From contig CATLGN010000081.1 of NCBI GenBank assembly GCA_949935685.1, positions 1 to 7,074 of the forward strand: a stretch of DNA of 7,074 bases, written 5' to 3'. The translations under genes and the position numbers were made by a program. Under the pieces are notes generated by a model. It was not told the origin of the DNA and made no database searches. It saw nothing but the letters and a program-made list of their open reading frames with translations. The first letter of the stretch is position 1; each line of letters starts with the position of its first letter. Of the stretch, positions 1 to 6,936 are shown in pieces. This DNA is from an uncultured Lachnospiraceae bacterium (GTDB taxonomy: Bacteria > Bacillota > Clostridia > Lachnospirales > Lachnospiraceae).

Positions 1-2536
1 GCGCCACCTGCGCCGCCTCTTCTTCCAGCGTCTCAATCAGCAGTTCGTCGTGCACCTGCAGAATCAGTTTGGAACGGCATCCCGCCGCTTTCAGCGCCCG
101 ATACACCCGGATCATGGCAATTTTGAACACATCCGCCGCCGTTCCCAGTATCGGGGAAATCATCGCCACCCGCTCACCGAATGAGCGCTGCATAAAATTG
201 CCCGACGATAGCTCCGGTACCGGACGCCGGCGCCCGAACATCGTCACTGCATAGCCTTTTTCCCTGGCCTGTTCCACCATCCGGTCCAGGAACGCCTTCA
301 CGCCCGGATAGGTGGCAAAATATTCCCGAATATAGCCTTCCGCCTCTTTTTTGGAAATGCTCAAATCCTGACTGAGCCCAAAAGAGCTGATCCCGTATAC
401 GATGCCGAAATTAACCGCCTTGGCATTGCGCCGCTGCAACGGCGTCACTTCCTCCAGCGTCGTGTGGAAAACTTTTGCCGCCGTAATGCGGTGAATGTCT
501 TCGTCCATCCGGTATGCCTCGATCAACTGCTCGTCTCCCGACATATGCGCCAGAATCCGCAGCTCGATCTGCGAATAATCCGCATCGGTAAAAATATGGC
601 CCGCCCCCGGCACAAACACCTTCCGGATCAGCCGTCCCAATTCCATCCGCATCGGAATATTCTGCAGATTCGGCTCGGTGGAGCTGATGCGCCCCGTGGC
701 CGTAATCGTCTGGTTAAAATTGCTGTGTATCTTTTTATCCGCGCCGATAAAGACGGACAGGCCGTCCGCATAGGTCGATTTCAGTTTGGTAAGGCCGCGG
801 TATTCCAGTATTTCGTCGATAATGGGATAATCCGGCGCCAGCTTTTCCAGTATATCCGCCGCCGTCGAATATCCTGTCTTTGTCTTTTTTCCGCCGGGGA
901 TACCGAGTTTTCCAAATAATATCTCGCCGAGCTGTTTCGGCGAATTGATATTAAAAGTTTCCCCCGCTTTCTGATGGATGCCTGTTTCCAGTTCTGCAAT
1001 CCTGCCCGTCAGGGCTTCGCCGTACCGGCGCAGCTCCTCCGCTTCCACCCGGATGCCCTCTCGTTCCATATCATACAAAACATACGACAGCGGCATTTCA
1101 ATCTCATAAAACAGCGCATCCATCCCCGTCTCTTTCAGCCTTGCCTGTAATATGTCCCGCGCCTTATAAGCGGTATACGCACCGTAACAGCCATAGACGG
1201 CAAAACGGGCTTCCTCCGCCGCTTCCCGCATCGTTTTTTTGCCGAAACACTCCCCGTATCCCGGCATGGACACCCCTGCATATTCCCGCGCCACATCCTC
1301 GATCGCGTAATCGCTTTTGAGCGGATTCAGCAGATAGGCCGCCAGTTGTATATCAAAGCAGTCCGACACATCGTCCCCTGCAAAATACGGATAAATCCCT
1401 TTCAGGAAAAAACCGGAGAGCTGTGTTCTGCCCTGCAGCCCGCCCAGTTTCCCGGTTAAATACTCCGCCGTCAAAAAACCCTGACATTTTACGACATATA
1501 TGTCATTTTCCGAATGGCAGATACCCAGTCCCGCCACGCCGGAAACCCTGTCGTACAATAAAAAAACGCCCACAAGATCCGCATTCTCACAGGCGGAAAA
1601 TACCGCTTCCGCTTCCATCAGTTCCGTCACGAGCCGAAAACGCTTTTCGATCGTATCCTGCGGCGTTTTCCGTTCAAACCGTCCAAGCATGTTTTTAAAT
1701 TCCAGTTCCTGAAACATACCGTATGCCTGCTCCGTATACAGATTATGCATTCTGGCCGTTTCCAGAGAAAAAGGAAATTCCGCTTCCGTGCAGATCGTCG
1801 CCAGCACTTTGCTCAAATCCGCCAGCGCCCTGTTTTCCCGCAGGGATTCCCGGACAGACTTTTTGGAAATGGTGTCCAGCTTTTCATAGACAGCGTCCAG
1901 AGAACCATATTCCGCCATCAGAGCCATAGCCGTCTTTTCTCCGACCTTCGGAACGCCGGGAATATTATCGGAGGCATCGCCCATCAACGCTTTCAGTTCA
2001 ATAAACTGCTGCGGCGTTACGCCATAACGCGCCTCCACATCCCTGGCATAATAATCCTCGATCTCCGTCCTGCCGCCCTTTGTCTTCGGAATCCGAATTT
2101 TAATATGCTCCGAGGCAATCTGCAACAGATCCCGGTCGCCCGATACCAACGTAACTTCCAGCCCTTCCCGCTCGCTGCGCCGGGCCAGCGTTCCCAGAAT
2201 ATCGTCCGCCTCCAGTCCCGCCTTCTCGCAGATCTGGACTTCCATCGCCCGCAGCACATCTTTCAAAACCGGAACCTGTTCATACAGTTCCTGCGGCATC
2301 GGCTTGCGGTTGCCCTTATAGTCCGCATAGATCGCATGACGAAATGTCGGCGCACTGACATCAAAAGCCACTGTCAGATAATCCGCCGACTCTTCCTCCA
2401 AAATCTTAAATAATATATTCAGAAAACCATATATCCCGTTTGTATGAAGCCCCGCGGCGTTGCTCAAAAGCGGCACGCCGTAATAGGCTCTGTTTAAAAT
2501 ACTGTGTCCGTCGATTAAAACAATTTTTTCACTCAT
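1..2536 (-). CDS. polA: DNA polymerase I (5'-nuclease, inactive exonuclease-like domain, polymerase); C-terminus cut by window edge
   Basis: Family A DNA polymerase that fills gaps and removes RNA primers in replication and repair. About 845 codons are visible and the gene runs off the left edge; relatives are about 880 residues, so only the extreme C-terminus is missing. Residues 1-290 are the 5'-nuclease (FEN) domain, with LIDGH at the start, acidic VSGDRD at 131-136 and the helix-hairpin segment MGDASDNIPGVPKVGEKT near 185-202. Residues about 300-480 correspond to the 3'-5' exonuclease but lack its metal-binding acids. The polymerase domain holds motif A (DYSQIELR, catalytic Asp653), the O-helix motif B (RRNAKAVNFGIVYG from residue 702, Phe710 at the ddNTP-discrimination position) and motif C (HDE at 828-830). 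The ATG at 2536 overlaps the upstream TGA as ATGA. Only a weak SD (GGTGAT) precedes it, so translational coupling is likely. Identity is certain. Confidence 0.97.
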   Translation of the reverse strand, partial: MSEKIVLIDGHSILNRAYYGVPLLSNAAGLHTNGIYGFLNILFKILEEESADYLTVAFDVSAPTFRHAIYADYKGNRKPMPQELYEQVPVLKDVLRAMEVQICEKAGLEADDILGTLARRSEREGLEVTLVSGDRDLLQIASEHIKIRIPKTKGGRTEIEDYYARDVEARYGVTPQQFIELKALMGDASDNIPGVPKVGEKTAMALMAEYGSLDAVYEKLDTISKKSVRESLRENRALADLSKVLATICTEAEFPFSLETARMHNLYTEQAYGMFQELEFKNMLGRFERKTPQDTIEKRFRLVTELMEAEAVFSACENADLVGVFLLYDRVSGVAGLGICHSENDIYVVKCQGFLTAEYLTGKLGGLQGRTQLSGFFLKGIYPYFAGDDVSDCFDIQLAAYLLNPLKSDYAIEDVAREYAGVSMPGYGECFGKKTMREAAEEARFAVYGCYGAYTAYKARDILQARLKETGMDALFYEIEMPLSYVLYDMEREGIRVEAEELRRYGEALTGRIAELETGIHQKAGETFNINSPKQLGEILFGKLGIPGGKKTKTGYSTAADILEKLAPDYPIIDEILEYRGLTKLKSTYADGLSVFIGADKKIHSNFNQTITATGRISSTEPNLQNIPMRMELGRLIRKVFVPGAGHIFTDADYSQIELRILAHMSGDEQLIEAYRMDEDIHRITAAKVFHTTLEEVTPLQRRNAKAVNFGIVYGISSFGLSQDLSISKKEAEGYIREYFATYPGVKAFLDRMVEQAREKGYAVTMFGRRRPVPELSSGNFMQRSFGERVAMISPILGTAADVFKIAMIRVYRALKAAGCRSKLILQVHDELLIETLEEEAAQVA

Positions 2537-2856
2537 TTGATAATCACCAATATCGTCATCAGGATCACCGCCAAAACTGCCAGCGCCTCCATTACATACA
2601 TAAACCACAGCACCCGCTTGCGGGAACGGATTTTCCTTCTGGCGCTTTCCATCTTTTTTTCCAACTGGCTCTGCAGATCGAAGGTGCTTTCCTTTTCCAG
2701 ATGCAGCATCCCTTCCGTCACAAGATATTGAATCGCCAGTTCTTCCCGGCACTCTTCACACTCGGTGACATGCTTCACAAAGCGCTGCAGATCTTTACTG
2801 TCCAGCTCATCTTCTATGAATTTATATATATTCTTCCGGGTTTCCTTGCAATCCAT
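2533..2856 (-). CDS. Small membrane-anchored zf-HC2 (anti-sigma-like zinc finger) protein
   Basis: 107-residue protein of unassigned function. The N-terminal cytoplasmic part has Cys3 followed by H29-x3-C33-x2-C36 (HVTECEEC). This is the zinc-binding signature of the zf-HC2 / anti-sigma (ZAS) fold found at the N-terminus of many membrane anti-sigma factors. Residues about 60-81 are charged and probably helical, ending in a basic cluster (RRKIRSRKR) that fits the positive-inside rule. Residues about 82-106 form one hydrophobic membrane span, and the protein stops right after it, so there is no extracytoplasmic sensor domain. A perfect AGGAGG (2866-2861) lies 4 bases before the ATG, which fixes the start. 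The TGA stop overlaps the polA start (ATGA). No sigma factor gene is adjacent, so an anti-sigma role is only a fold-based possibility. It could equally be a membrane-tethered zinc-binding adaptor. Confidence 0.85.
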   Translation of the reverse strand: MDCKETRKNIYKFIEDELDSKDLQRFVKHVTECEECREELAIQYLVTEGMLHLEKESTFDLQSQLEKKMESARRKIRSRKRVLWFMYVMEALAVLAVILMTILVIIK

Positions 2857-2882
2857 ACAGCCTCCTGTACTCTGACATGTCG

Positions 2883-2911
2883 ATTATACACTAAATAGCA
2901 AAATTTGGAAA
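2883..2911 (-). promoter_or_regulatory. Predicted sigma-A-type promoter for the zf-HC2 / polA unit
   Basis: On the minus strand a perfect TATAAT -10 box lies at 2888-2883. A 4/6 match to the -35 consensus (TTTCCA, 2911-2906) lies exactly 17 bases upstream. Initiation would give a short leader before the AGGAGG and ATG at 2856. The promoter begins a few bases after the U-tract of the preceding terminator, consistent with a new transcription unit. There is no extended -10 (TGn) element. The call is sequence-based only. Confidence 0.7.
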
Positions 2912-2915
2912 GCAT

Positions 2916-2943
2916 AAAAACGGAGAGAGGTTTCCCTCTCTCC
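2916..2943 (-). terminator. Rho-independent terminator of the pts operon
   Basis: Read on the minus strand, a perfect 9-bp stem (GGAGAGAGG / CCTCTCTCC, 2943-2935 with 2930-2922) encloses a GAAA tetraloop of the stable GNRA class. It is followed by one G and five T (2920-2916). It lies about 50 bases after the permease stop codon. No T-tract follows on the plus strand, so it is directional, ending the leftward pts transcript before the zf-HC2/polA promoter. Confidence 0.92.
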
Positions 2944-2991
2944 TGCCAGGTATTGCCGTCAACATTGACACAGTATCTCTCTGTTTTATGC

Positions 2992-4437
2992 TTACAGCAT
3001 TTTCTTCATTTCATCCGCCACGAACTGAACCTTTGTTCCCACAATAACCTGAACCGCATTCTTGCTCGGCCGGATTACGCCTGCAACACCCGCAGACTTA
3101 ATCGTTCCCTCATTGACAGCAACATAATCTTTTACTTCGATACGAAGTCTTGTAACGCAGTTATCCAGAGAAGTCACGTTCGCTTTTCCGCCCAGACCTT
3201 CCAGAATAATTTCTGCAACTTTGGTAAAGTCGTTGTTTGCAAGTACCGCATTCTTATCGTCATCCATATCGTCGTCTTCACGACCCGGTGTCTTCAGATC
3301 AAACTTGGTAATCGCGAAACGGAATACCAGATAGAATACAACGGCTGCCGCAATGCCGAGCGGGATAATCAGCCATACTTTCTGCGCCAGCGGAAGCTGC
3401 GAACTGAAGATCAGGTCGGTAAGGCCGGCGGAGAAGGAGAAACCTGCACGGAATCCAAGCGCTACGGAAATGCCTGCGAAGATACCGTAAAGGATTGCAT
3501 ATACGACATACAGAGCCGGAGCCAGGAACATAAATGCAAATTCAAACGGTTCCGTTACGCCGCAGATAAAGGAGCAGATCGCTGCCGCGCCCATAATACC
3601 TGCCGCCGCTTTTCTCTTTTCCGGTTTGGAACAGTGAACAATCGCCAGAGCCGCCGCCGGAAGACCGAACATCATGGACGGGAAGAACCCTGCCATGTAC
3701 ATACCGGTCTGTCCTGCCACACCGGTATTGCCCCAGAAATTACCCAAGTCGTTGATACCGATGGCGTCAAACCAGAATACGGCATTCAACGCGTGGTGCA
3801 GACCAAACGGAATGAGCAGACGGTTCAGGAATGCATAAATACCGGAACCTACCGCGCCCAGATTCTGGATGCTGGAGCCAAGCGCTACCAGTCCCGAATA
3901 CACGATGGGCCATACAAAGAAGAGAATGCCTGCTACAACAATCGATGCAACCGCCGTTACGATCGCCACACATCTCTTGCCGGAGAAGAAAGAAAGCGCA
4001 TCCGGAAGTCTTGTGTTTTTAAACTTGTTATAGCATGTGGAACCGATCACACCGGCAAGGATACCGATAAACTGGTTCTGGATTTTACCGAACGCCGCGT
4101 GCGCTTCTGCGCCTGTCAGTGTCGCAACAACGCCGGAGGAAAGCAGGTTGACAATCATCAGCCATGATACAAGACCTGCAAGGCCTGCCGCGCCGTCATT
4201 GTCATCCGACATACCGAATGCCACGCCGATTGCAAACAGCCATGACATATTGTCGATCAAAGCACCCCCTGCTTTGATCAGGAAGAAACCAATGATTGCC
4301 GCAGCGCCTGTAATGTCGCCGCCCTGCATTGCGTTCGGCGACAGTGCATAGCCGACACCCATTAAAATACCGCAAACCGGAAGACATGCTACCGGAAGCA
4401 TCAGGGATTTGCCTAACTTCTGTAAGTACTTCATCAT
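2992..4437 (-). CDS. PTS permease IIC-IIB, glucose / N-acetylglucosamine family
   Basis: 481-residue sugar-transporting Enzyme II that imports and phosphorylates its sugar at the cytoplasmic membrane. Residues 1-375 are the IIC channel, with many hydrophobic spans, FGLHH (His214/215) and GVTEP (293-297, Glu296), both substrate-site motifs of this family. A linker starting LKTPGRED and then rich in Asp (about 381-394) joins the C-terminal IIB domain. IIB carries the phospho-accepting Cys427 in LDNCVTRLR. The IIC-IIB order without a fused IIA resembles PtsG. The N-terminal QKLGKSLMLPV stretch and IIB are PtsG-like, whereas GFSFSAGLTDL and LNAVFWF recall NagE, so glucose versus N-acetylglucosamine cannot be settled from sequence alone. 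An AGGGG (4450-4446) sits 8 bases before the first of two tandem ATG codons, favouring that one. It is the last gene of the pts operon; the IIA partner is the separate crr product. Confidence 0.94.
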   Translation of the reverse strand: MMKYLQKLGKSLMLPVACLPVCGILMGVGYALSPNAMQGGDITGAAAIIGFFLIKAGGALIDNMSWLFAIGVAFGMSDDNDGAAGLAGLVSWLMIVNLLSSGVVATLTGAEAHAAFGKIQNQFIGILAGVIGSTCYNKFKNTRLPDALSFFSGKRCVAIVTAVASIVVAGILFFVWPIVYSGLVALGSSIQNLGAVGSGIYAFLNRLLIPFGLHHALNAVFWFDAIGINDLGNFWGNTGVAGQTGMYMAGFFPSMMFGLPAAALAIVHCSKPEKRKAAAGIMGAAAICSFICGVTEPFEFAFMFLAPALYVVYAILYGIFAGISVALGFRAGFSFSAGLTDLIFSSQLPLAQKVWLIIPLGIAAAVVFYLVFRFAITKFDLKTPGREDDDMDDDKNAVLANNDFTKVAEIILEGLGGKANVTSLDNCVTRLRIEVKDYVAVNEGTIKSAGVAGVIRPSKNAVQVIVGTKVQFVADEMKKML

Positions 4438-4457
4438 AATTACTACCCCTTTCTTTT

Positions 4458-4479
4458 CATTCTGACCTGGCGCAGAATG
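4458..4479 (-). repeat. Intercistronic inverted repeat between ptsH and the permease gene
   Basis: A perfect 7-bp inverted repeat (CATTCTG / CAGAATG; 4479-4473 and 4464-4458) with an 8-base spacer lies in the 59-base gap, just upstream of the permease SD. On the transcribed strand it is followed by an A-rich tract, not T, so it is not a terminator of the operon. It could form a modest hairpin affecting mRNA processing, stability or permease translation. On the plus strand it is followed by TTAGTTTTTAT, but no plus-strand gene needs ending there. Confidence 0.5.
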
Positions 4480-4496
4480 TTAGTTTTTATCTATCG

Positions 4497-4760
4497 TTAC
4501 AGGCTTTCTTTCAGGAATGCCTCTAACTCCGCCTGAGCCGTATTTTCGTCCTCGCCTTCGATGCTGAGGATAATCTTATTGCCCTGTTTCACACCCAGAG
4601 ACATAACGGCCATAATCCGCTTTGCATCCGCCGTCTTGTCATTTTCCGTGTTCTTAACCGTGATATTACTCTGATAAGCAGACGCCTTCTTAACAAAAAG
4701 CCCTGCCGGTCTTGCATGCAGTCCCACCGGATCCGTAATTACATACTCCACTGTTTTCAT
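4497..4760 (-). CDS. ptsH: Phosphocarrier protein HPr, lacking the usual regulatory serine
   Basis: 87-residue general PTS protein that carries phosphate from Enzyme I to IIA in the cytoplasm. His15 in GLHARPA is the phosphorylated residue, and the length is typical of HPr. In most Firmicute HPr proteins HPr kinase modifies Ser46 in a K-S-I-M-G-V-M-S-L-G segment. Here the segment reads K-R-I-M-A-V-M-S-L-G, with Arg48 (codon CGG, 4619-4617) at that position. The first active site is intact, so phosphotransfer should work, but classical Ser46 phosphorylation, and hence CcpA-HPr-Ser-P catabolite repression through this copy, should not. The start is supported by AGGAG (4773-4769) 8 bases upstream. 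It lies 20 bases after ptsI. Confidence 0.97.
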   Translation of the reverse strand: MKTVEYVITDPVGLHARPAGLFVKKASAYQSNITVKNTENDKTADAKRIMAVMSLGVKQGNKIILSIEGEDENTAQAELEAFLKESL

Positions 4761-4780
4761 TTTTTCTTCTCCTTTTCTCT

Positions 4781-6403
4781 TTACATTCCGATATGACGGA
4801 TCTTATCCCGCAGCTTCAGGATATAGACGGGGGAAACCGAAAGTTCATCCAGTCCCATATCCAGGAATGTCTCCGTCAATGTGTCATCCGCCGCCAGCTC
4901 GCCGCAGATGCCTACCCAGGCGCCCTCTTTATGTCCGTTGTGTATGGTCATCTCGATCAGCTTCAGCACAGCCGGATGATGCGCGTCATAAAAAGGTTCC
5001 AGTTTCTGATTCTGTCTGTCGATGGCAAGCGTATACTGCGTCAGATCGTTCGTTCCGATGCTGAAAAACGCCACTTCTTTCGCCAGCTCACCGCTGACCA
5101 GCGCCGCCGCCGGCGTCTCGATCATAATGCCCAGTTCCACCTCGCCGAAGGCGATCCCCTCGCCTGTCAGTTCCGCCTTTACGTCCTCCACAATGGCTTT
5201 GATCCTGCGGATTTCTTCCACCGATATAATCATCGGGAACATAATCGCCGCCGTGCCGAACGCCGAAGCTCTGTAGATAGCGCGAAGCTGTGTGCGGAAT
5301 ATTTCCTGTCTTGTCAGGCAGATACGGATGGCCCGGAAACCGAGCGCCGGATTTTCCTCCGCATCCAGTTCGAAATAATCCGCTTTTTTATCCGCGCCGA
5401 TGTCCAGCGTGCGGATAATGACCTTCTTGCCTCCCATACGGGAGATTACTTCTTTATAAGCCTGGAACTGTTCTTCCTCCGTGGGGAAGGTATCGCGGCC
5501 CAGATACAGAAATTCGCTGCGGAACAGACCGATGCCGCCGGCATCATTGGCAAGCACCTTTTCCACGTCTTCCACATTGCCCATATTCGCATACAGATGA
5601 ATACGCCGTCCGTCCGCGGTGACATTGTCCTGGCCGATGAGCAGTTTCAGCTTTTCTTCCCGTTCCCGGATTTCCGCCTGTTCCTGCCGCTTCGCCTCCA
5701 GCGTCGCCGCATCCGGTTCTATAATAAGGCTGCCCGACACGCCGTCCACAATGGCCTCTTTCCCGTGATATGCCTTTGTAATCTCCACATCCGTATTGAC
5801 AAGGGACGGAATATTCAGGGAACGGGCCAGTATCGCCGTATGGGAATTGGCCGAGCCTTGCTTTGTCACAAACGCCAGTATCTTTGTCTTATCCATCGCG
5901 ATCGTCTCACTGGGCGACAGATCGTCCGCCAGTATAATCACCGGCTCTTTCGTATGCAGCCCCGGTTCCTCCCGTCCTTCCAGAACACGGACAACCCGGC
6001 CGGAAATATCCAGCACATCGGCGGCTCTCGCCTTCATGTAATCGTCGTCCATGGAAGAAAAAACGGCGGAGAATTCTTCCCCTGTCACCGTCACCGCATA
6101 TTCCGCATTGACGGATTCCGTCCGGATACGGTTTTCGATCGTTTCCAGATAATCCAGATCCTCCAGCATCATCTTATGCACGTCAAAGATCATGGCGTTT
6201 TCTTCGCCTACCTGCTCCATCGCTTCCTGATACAGCTCGTCAAGCTGCTCCATCGCCTCTTTTCTGGCCGCCTGAAAACGCGCGGCCTCGCTCTCCGTAT
6301 CCGCGACCGTCATCTTGGTCCAGGTACTTTCCTTTTTTTCAATCACATACAGTTTTCCGAGCGCAATACCCTGTAACACACTCTTTCCATGATAAGTTTC
6401 CAT
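4781..6403 (-). CDS. ptsI: PTS Enzyme I (phosphoenolpyruvate-protein phosphotransferase)
   Basis: 540-residue cytoplasmic enzyme that takes phosphate from PEP and passes it to HPr, the first step of the PTS. The N-terminal HPr-binding and phosphohistidine domains run to about residue 225, with active-site His188 in GSANSHTAILAR. The C-terminal PEP-binding TIM barrel follows, with GIGLFRSEFLYL, KVIIRTLDIGADK, ALGFRAIRICL, GIMIETPAAA, FFSIGTNDLTQYTLAIDR and the catalytic Cys500 in GICGELA. Length and motif order match complete Enzyme I. The start is supported by AGGAAGG (6420-6414), about 10 bases upstream and overlapping the crr stop codon. Only 15 bases separate it from crr and 20 from ptsH, so the genes are almost certainly cotranscribed. 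The order ptsI then ptsH is the reverse of the common ptsH-ptsI arrangement. Confidence 0.98.
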   Translation of the reverse strand: METYHGKSVLQGIALGKLYVIEKKESTWTKMTVADTESEAARFQAARKEAMEQLDELYQEAMEQVGEENAMIFDVHKMMLEDLDYLETIENRIRTESVNAEYAVTVTGEEFSAVFSSMDDDYMKARAADVLDISGRVVRVLEGREEPGLHTKEPVIILADDLSPSETIAMDKTKILAFVTKQGSANSHTAILARSLNIPSLVNTDVEITKAYHGKEAIVDGVSGSLIIEPDAATLEAKRQEQAEIREREEKLKLLIGQDNVTADGRRIHLYANMGNVEDVEKVLANDAGGIGLFRSEFLYLGRDTFPTEEEQFQAYKEVISRMGGKKVIIRTLDIGADKKADYFELDAEENPALGFRAIRICLTRQEIFRTQLRAIYRASAFGTAAIMFPMIISVEEIRRIKAIVEDVKAELTGEGIAFGEVELGIMIETPAAALVSGELAKEVAFFSIGTNDLTQYTLAIDRQNQKLEPFYDAHHPAVLKLIEMTIHNGHKEGAWVGICGELAADDTLTETFLDMGLDELSVSPVYILKLRDKIRHIGM

Positions 6404-6418
6404 AATGATTCAACCTTC

Positions 6419-6904
6419 CTATATTTTAATCCGAAGGATGCAATCCCCCTGCGATACCTTTCCCTCCACGCCCGGAACGACATCCGTATAATTCCCCGAA
6501 TTGCAGATCAGAACCGGTGTAATCGTGTCATATCCCGCCGCCGCGATCGCGTCCAGATCGGCCTCCAGCAGCAGATCGCCTTTGGATACCGTCGCTCCTG
6601 CCTCGGTATGCGCCGTAAAATGTTCCCCTTTCAGATTTACCGTATCCAGCCCCACATGAATCAGTATCTCCACACCGTCCGCAGAAGTAATGCCGATGGC
6701 ATGTTTGGTGGGAAACAGCGTATTGATCGTCCCGTTTACCGGCGCGTAAAACTTCCCGTCCTCCGGTTTTACCGCTATGCCCTTGCCCAGTATTTCCTCG
6801 CTGAACGTCGGATCGGAAACTTCCTTGATGCTGACGCACTTCCCACTGCAGGGCGAACCGATCTCCAAATCCTTTTTCTTAAATACTCCGTCCAAAAAAC
6901 CCAT
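6419..6904 (-). CDS. crr: Stand-alone glucose-type PTS IIA protein
   Basis: 161-residue soluble IIA of the glucose family. It accepts phosphate from HPr and hands it to the IIB cysteine of the permease. The active-site His83 lies in EILIHVGLDTVNLKG, and the second conserved histidine, His68, is in KHAIGI, the usual two-histidine arrangement. The compact beta-rich fold is suggested by the PCSGK, FYAPVNG, TVSKGDLLLEAD and GKVSQGD segments. The length fits IIA-Glc / Crr. AAGGAG (6916-6911) lies 6 bases before the ATG, fixing the start. It follows the antiterminator gene by 32 bases and precedes ptsI by 15. Because the downstream permease lacks its own IIA, this is the natural partner. Firmicute IIA-Glc proteins are not established regulators of adenylate cyclase as in enterics, so only the transport role is inferred. 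Confidence 0.95.
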   Translation of the reverse strand: MGFLDGVFKKKDLEIGSPCSGKCVSIKEVSDPTFSEEILGKGIAVKPEDGKFYAPVNGTINTLFPTKHAIGITSADGVEILIHVGLDTVNLKGEHFTAHTEAGATVSKGDLLLEADLDAIAAAGYDTITPVLICNSGNYTDVVPGVEGKVSQGDCILRIKI

Positions 6905-6936
6905 AATATTCTCCTTCCTCTACACGGCGCCGGGAA

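Noticed and set aside
1745..2413. Plus-strand open frame (222 codons) opposite polA
   Set aside because: It overlaps the polA 5'-nuclease coding region in antisense, with no RBS and no recognisable motifs.
2905..4167. Plus-strand open frame (420 codons) opposite the PTS permease
   Set aside because: It is antisense to a permease with clear IIC and IIB motifs, its composition is Arg/Cys/Asn-rich without domains, and it runs through the terminator and promoter region. It is treated as a shadow.
4458..4490. Plus-strand terminator (inverted repeat followed by TTAGTTTTTAT)
   Set aside because: No plus-strand gene ends here, and the 7-bp stem is weak. The T-run is probably incidental, so the repeat is kept only as a possible minus-strand mRNA structure.
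4793..6376. Long plus-strand open frame (527 codons) opposite ptsI
   Set aside because: It lies entirely antisense to a certain ptsI, its protein is rich in His, Arg and Phe with no recognisable domain, and no good SD precedes it. It is a reading-frame shadow of codon bias in the real gene.
6925..6932. CGGCGCCG palindrome in the gap before crr
   Set aside because: Only 8 bases with no unpaired loop; too short to support as an operator or terminator.
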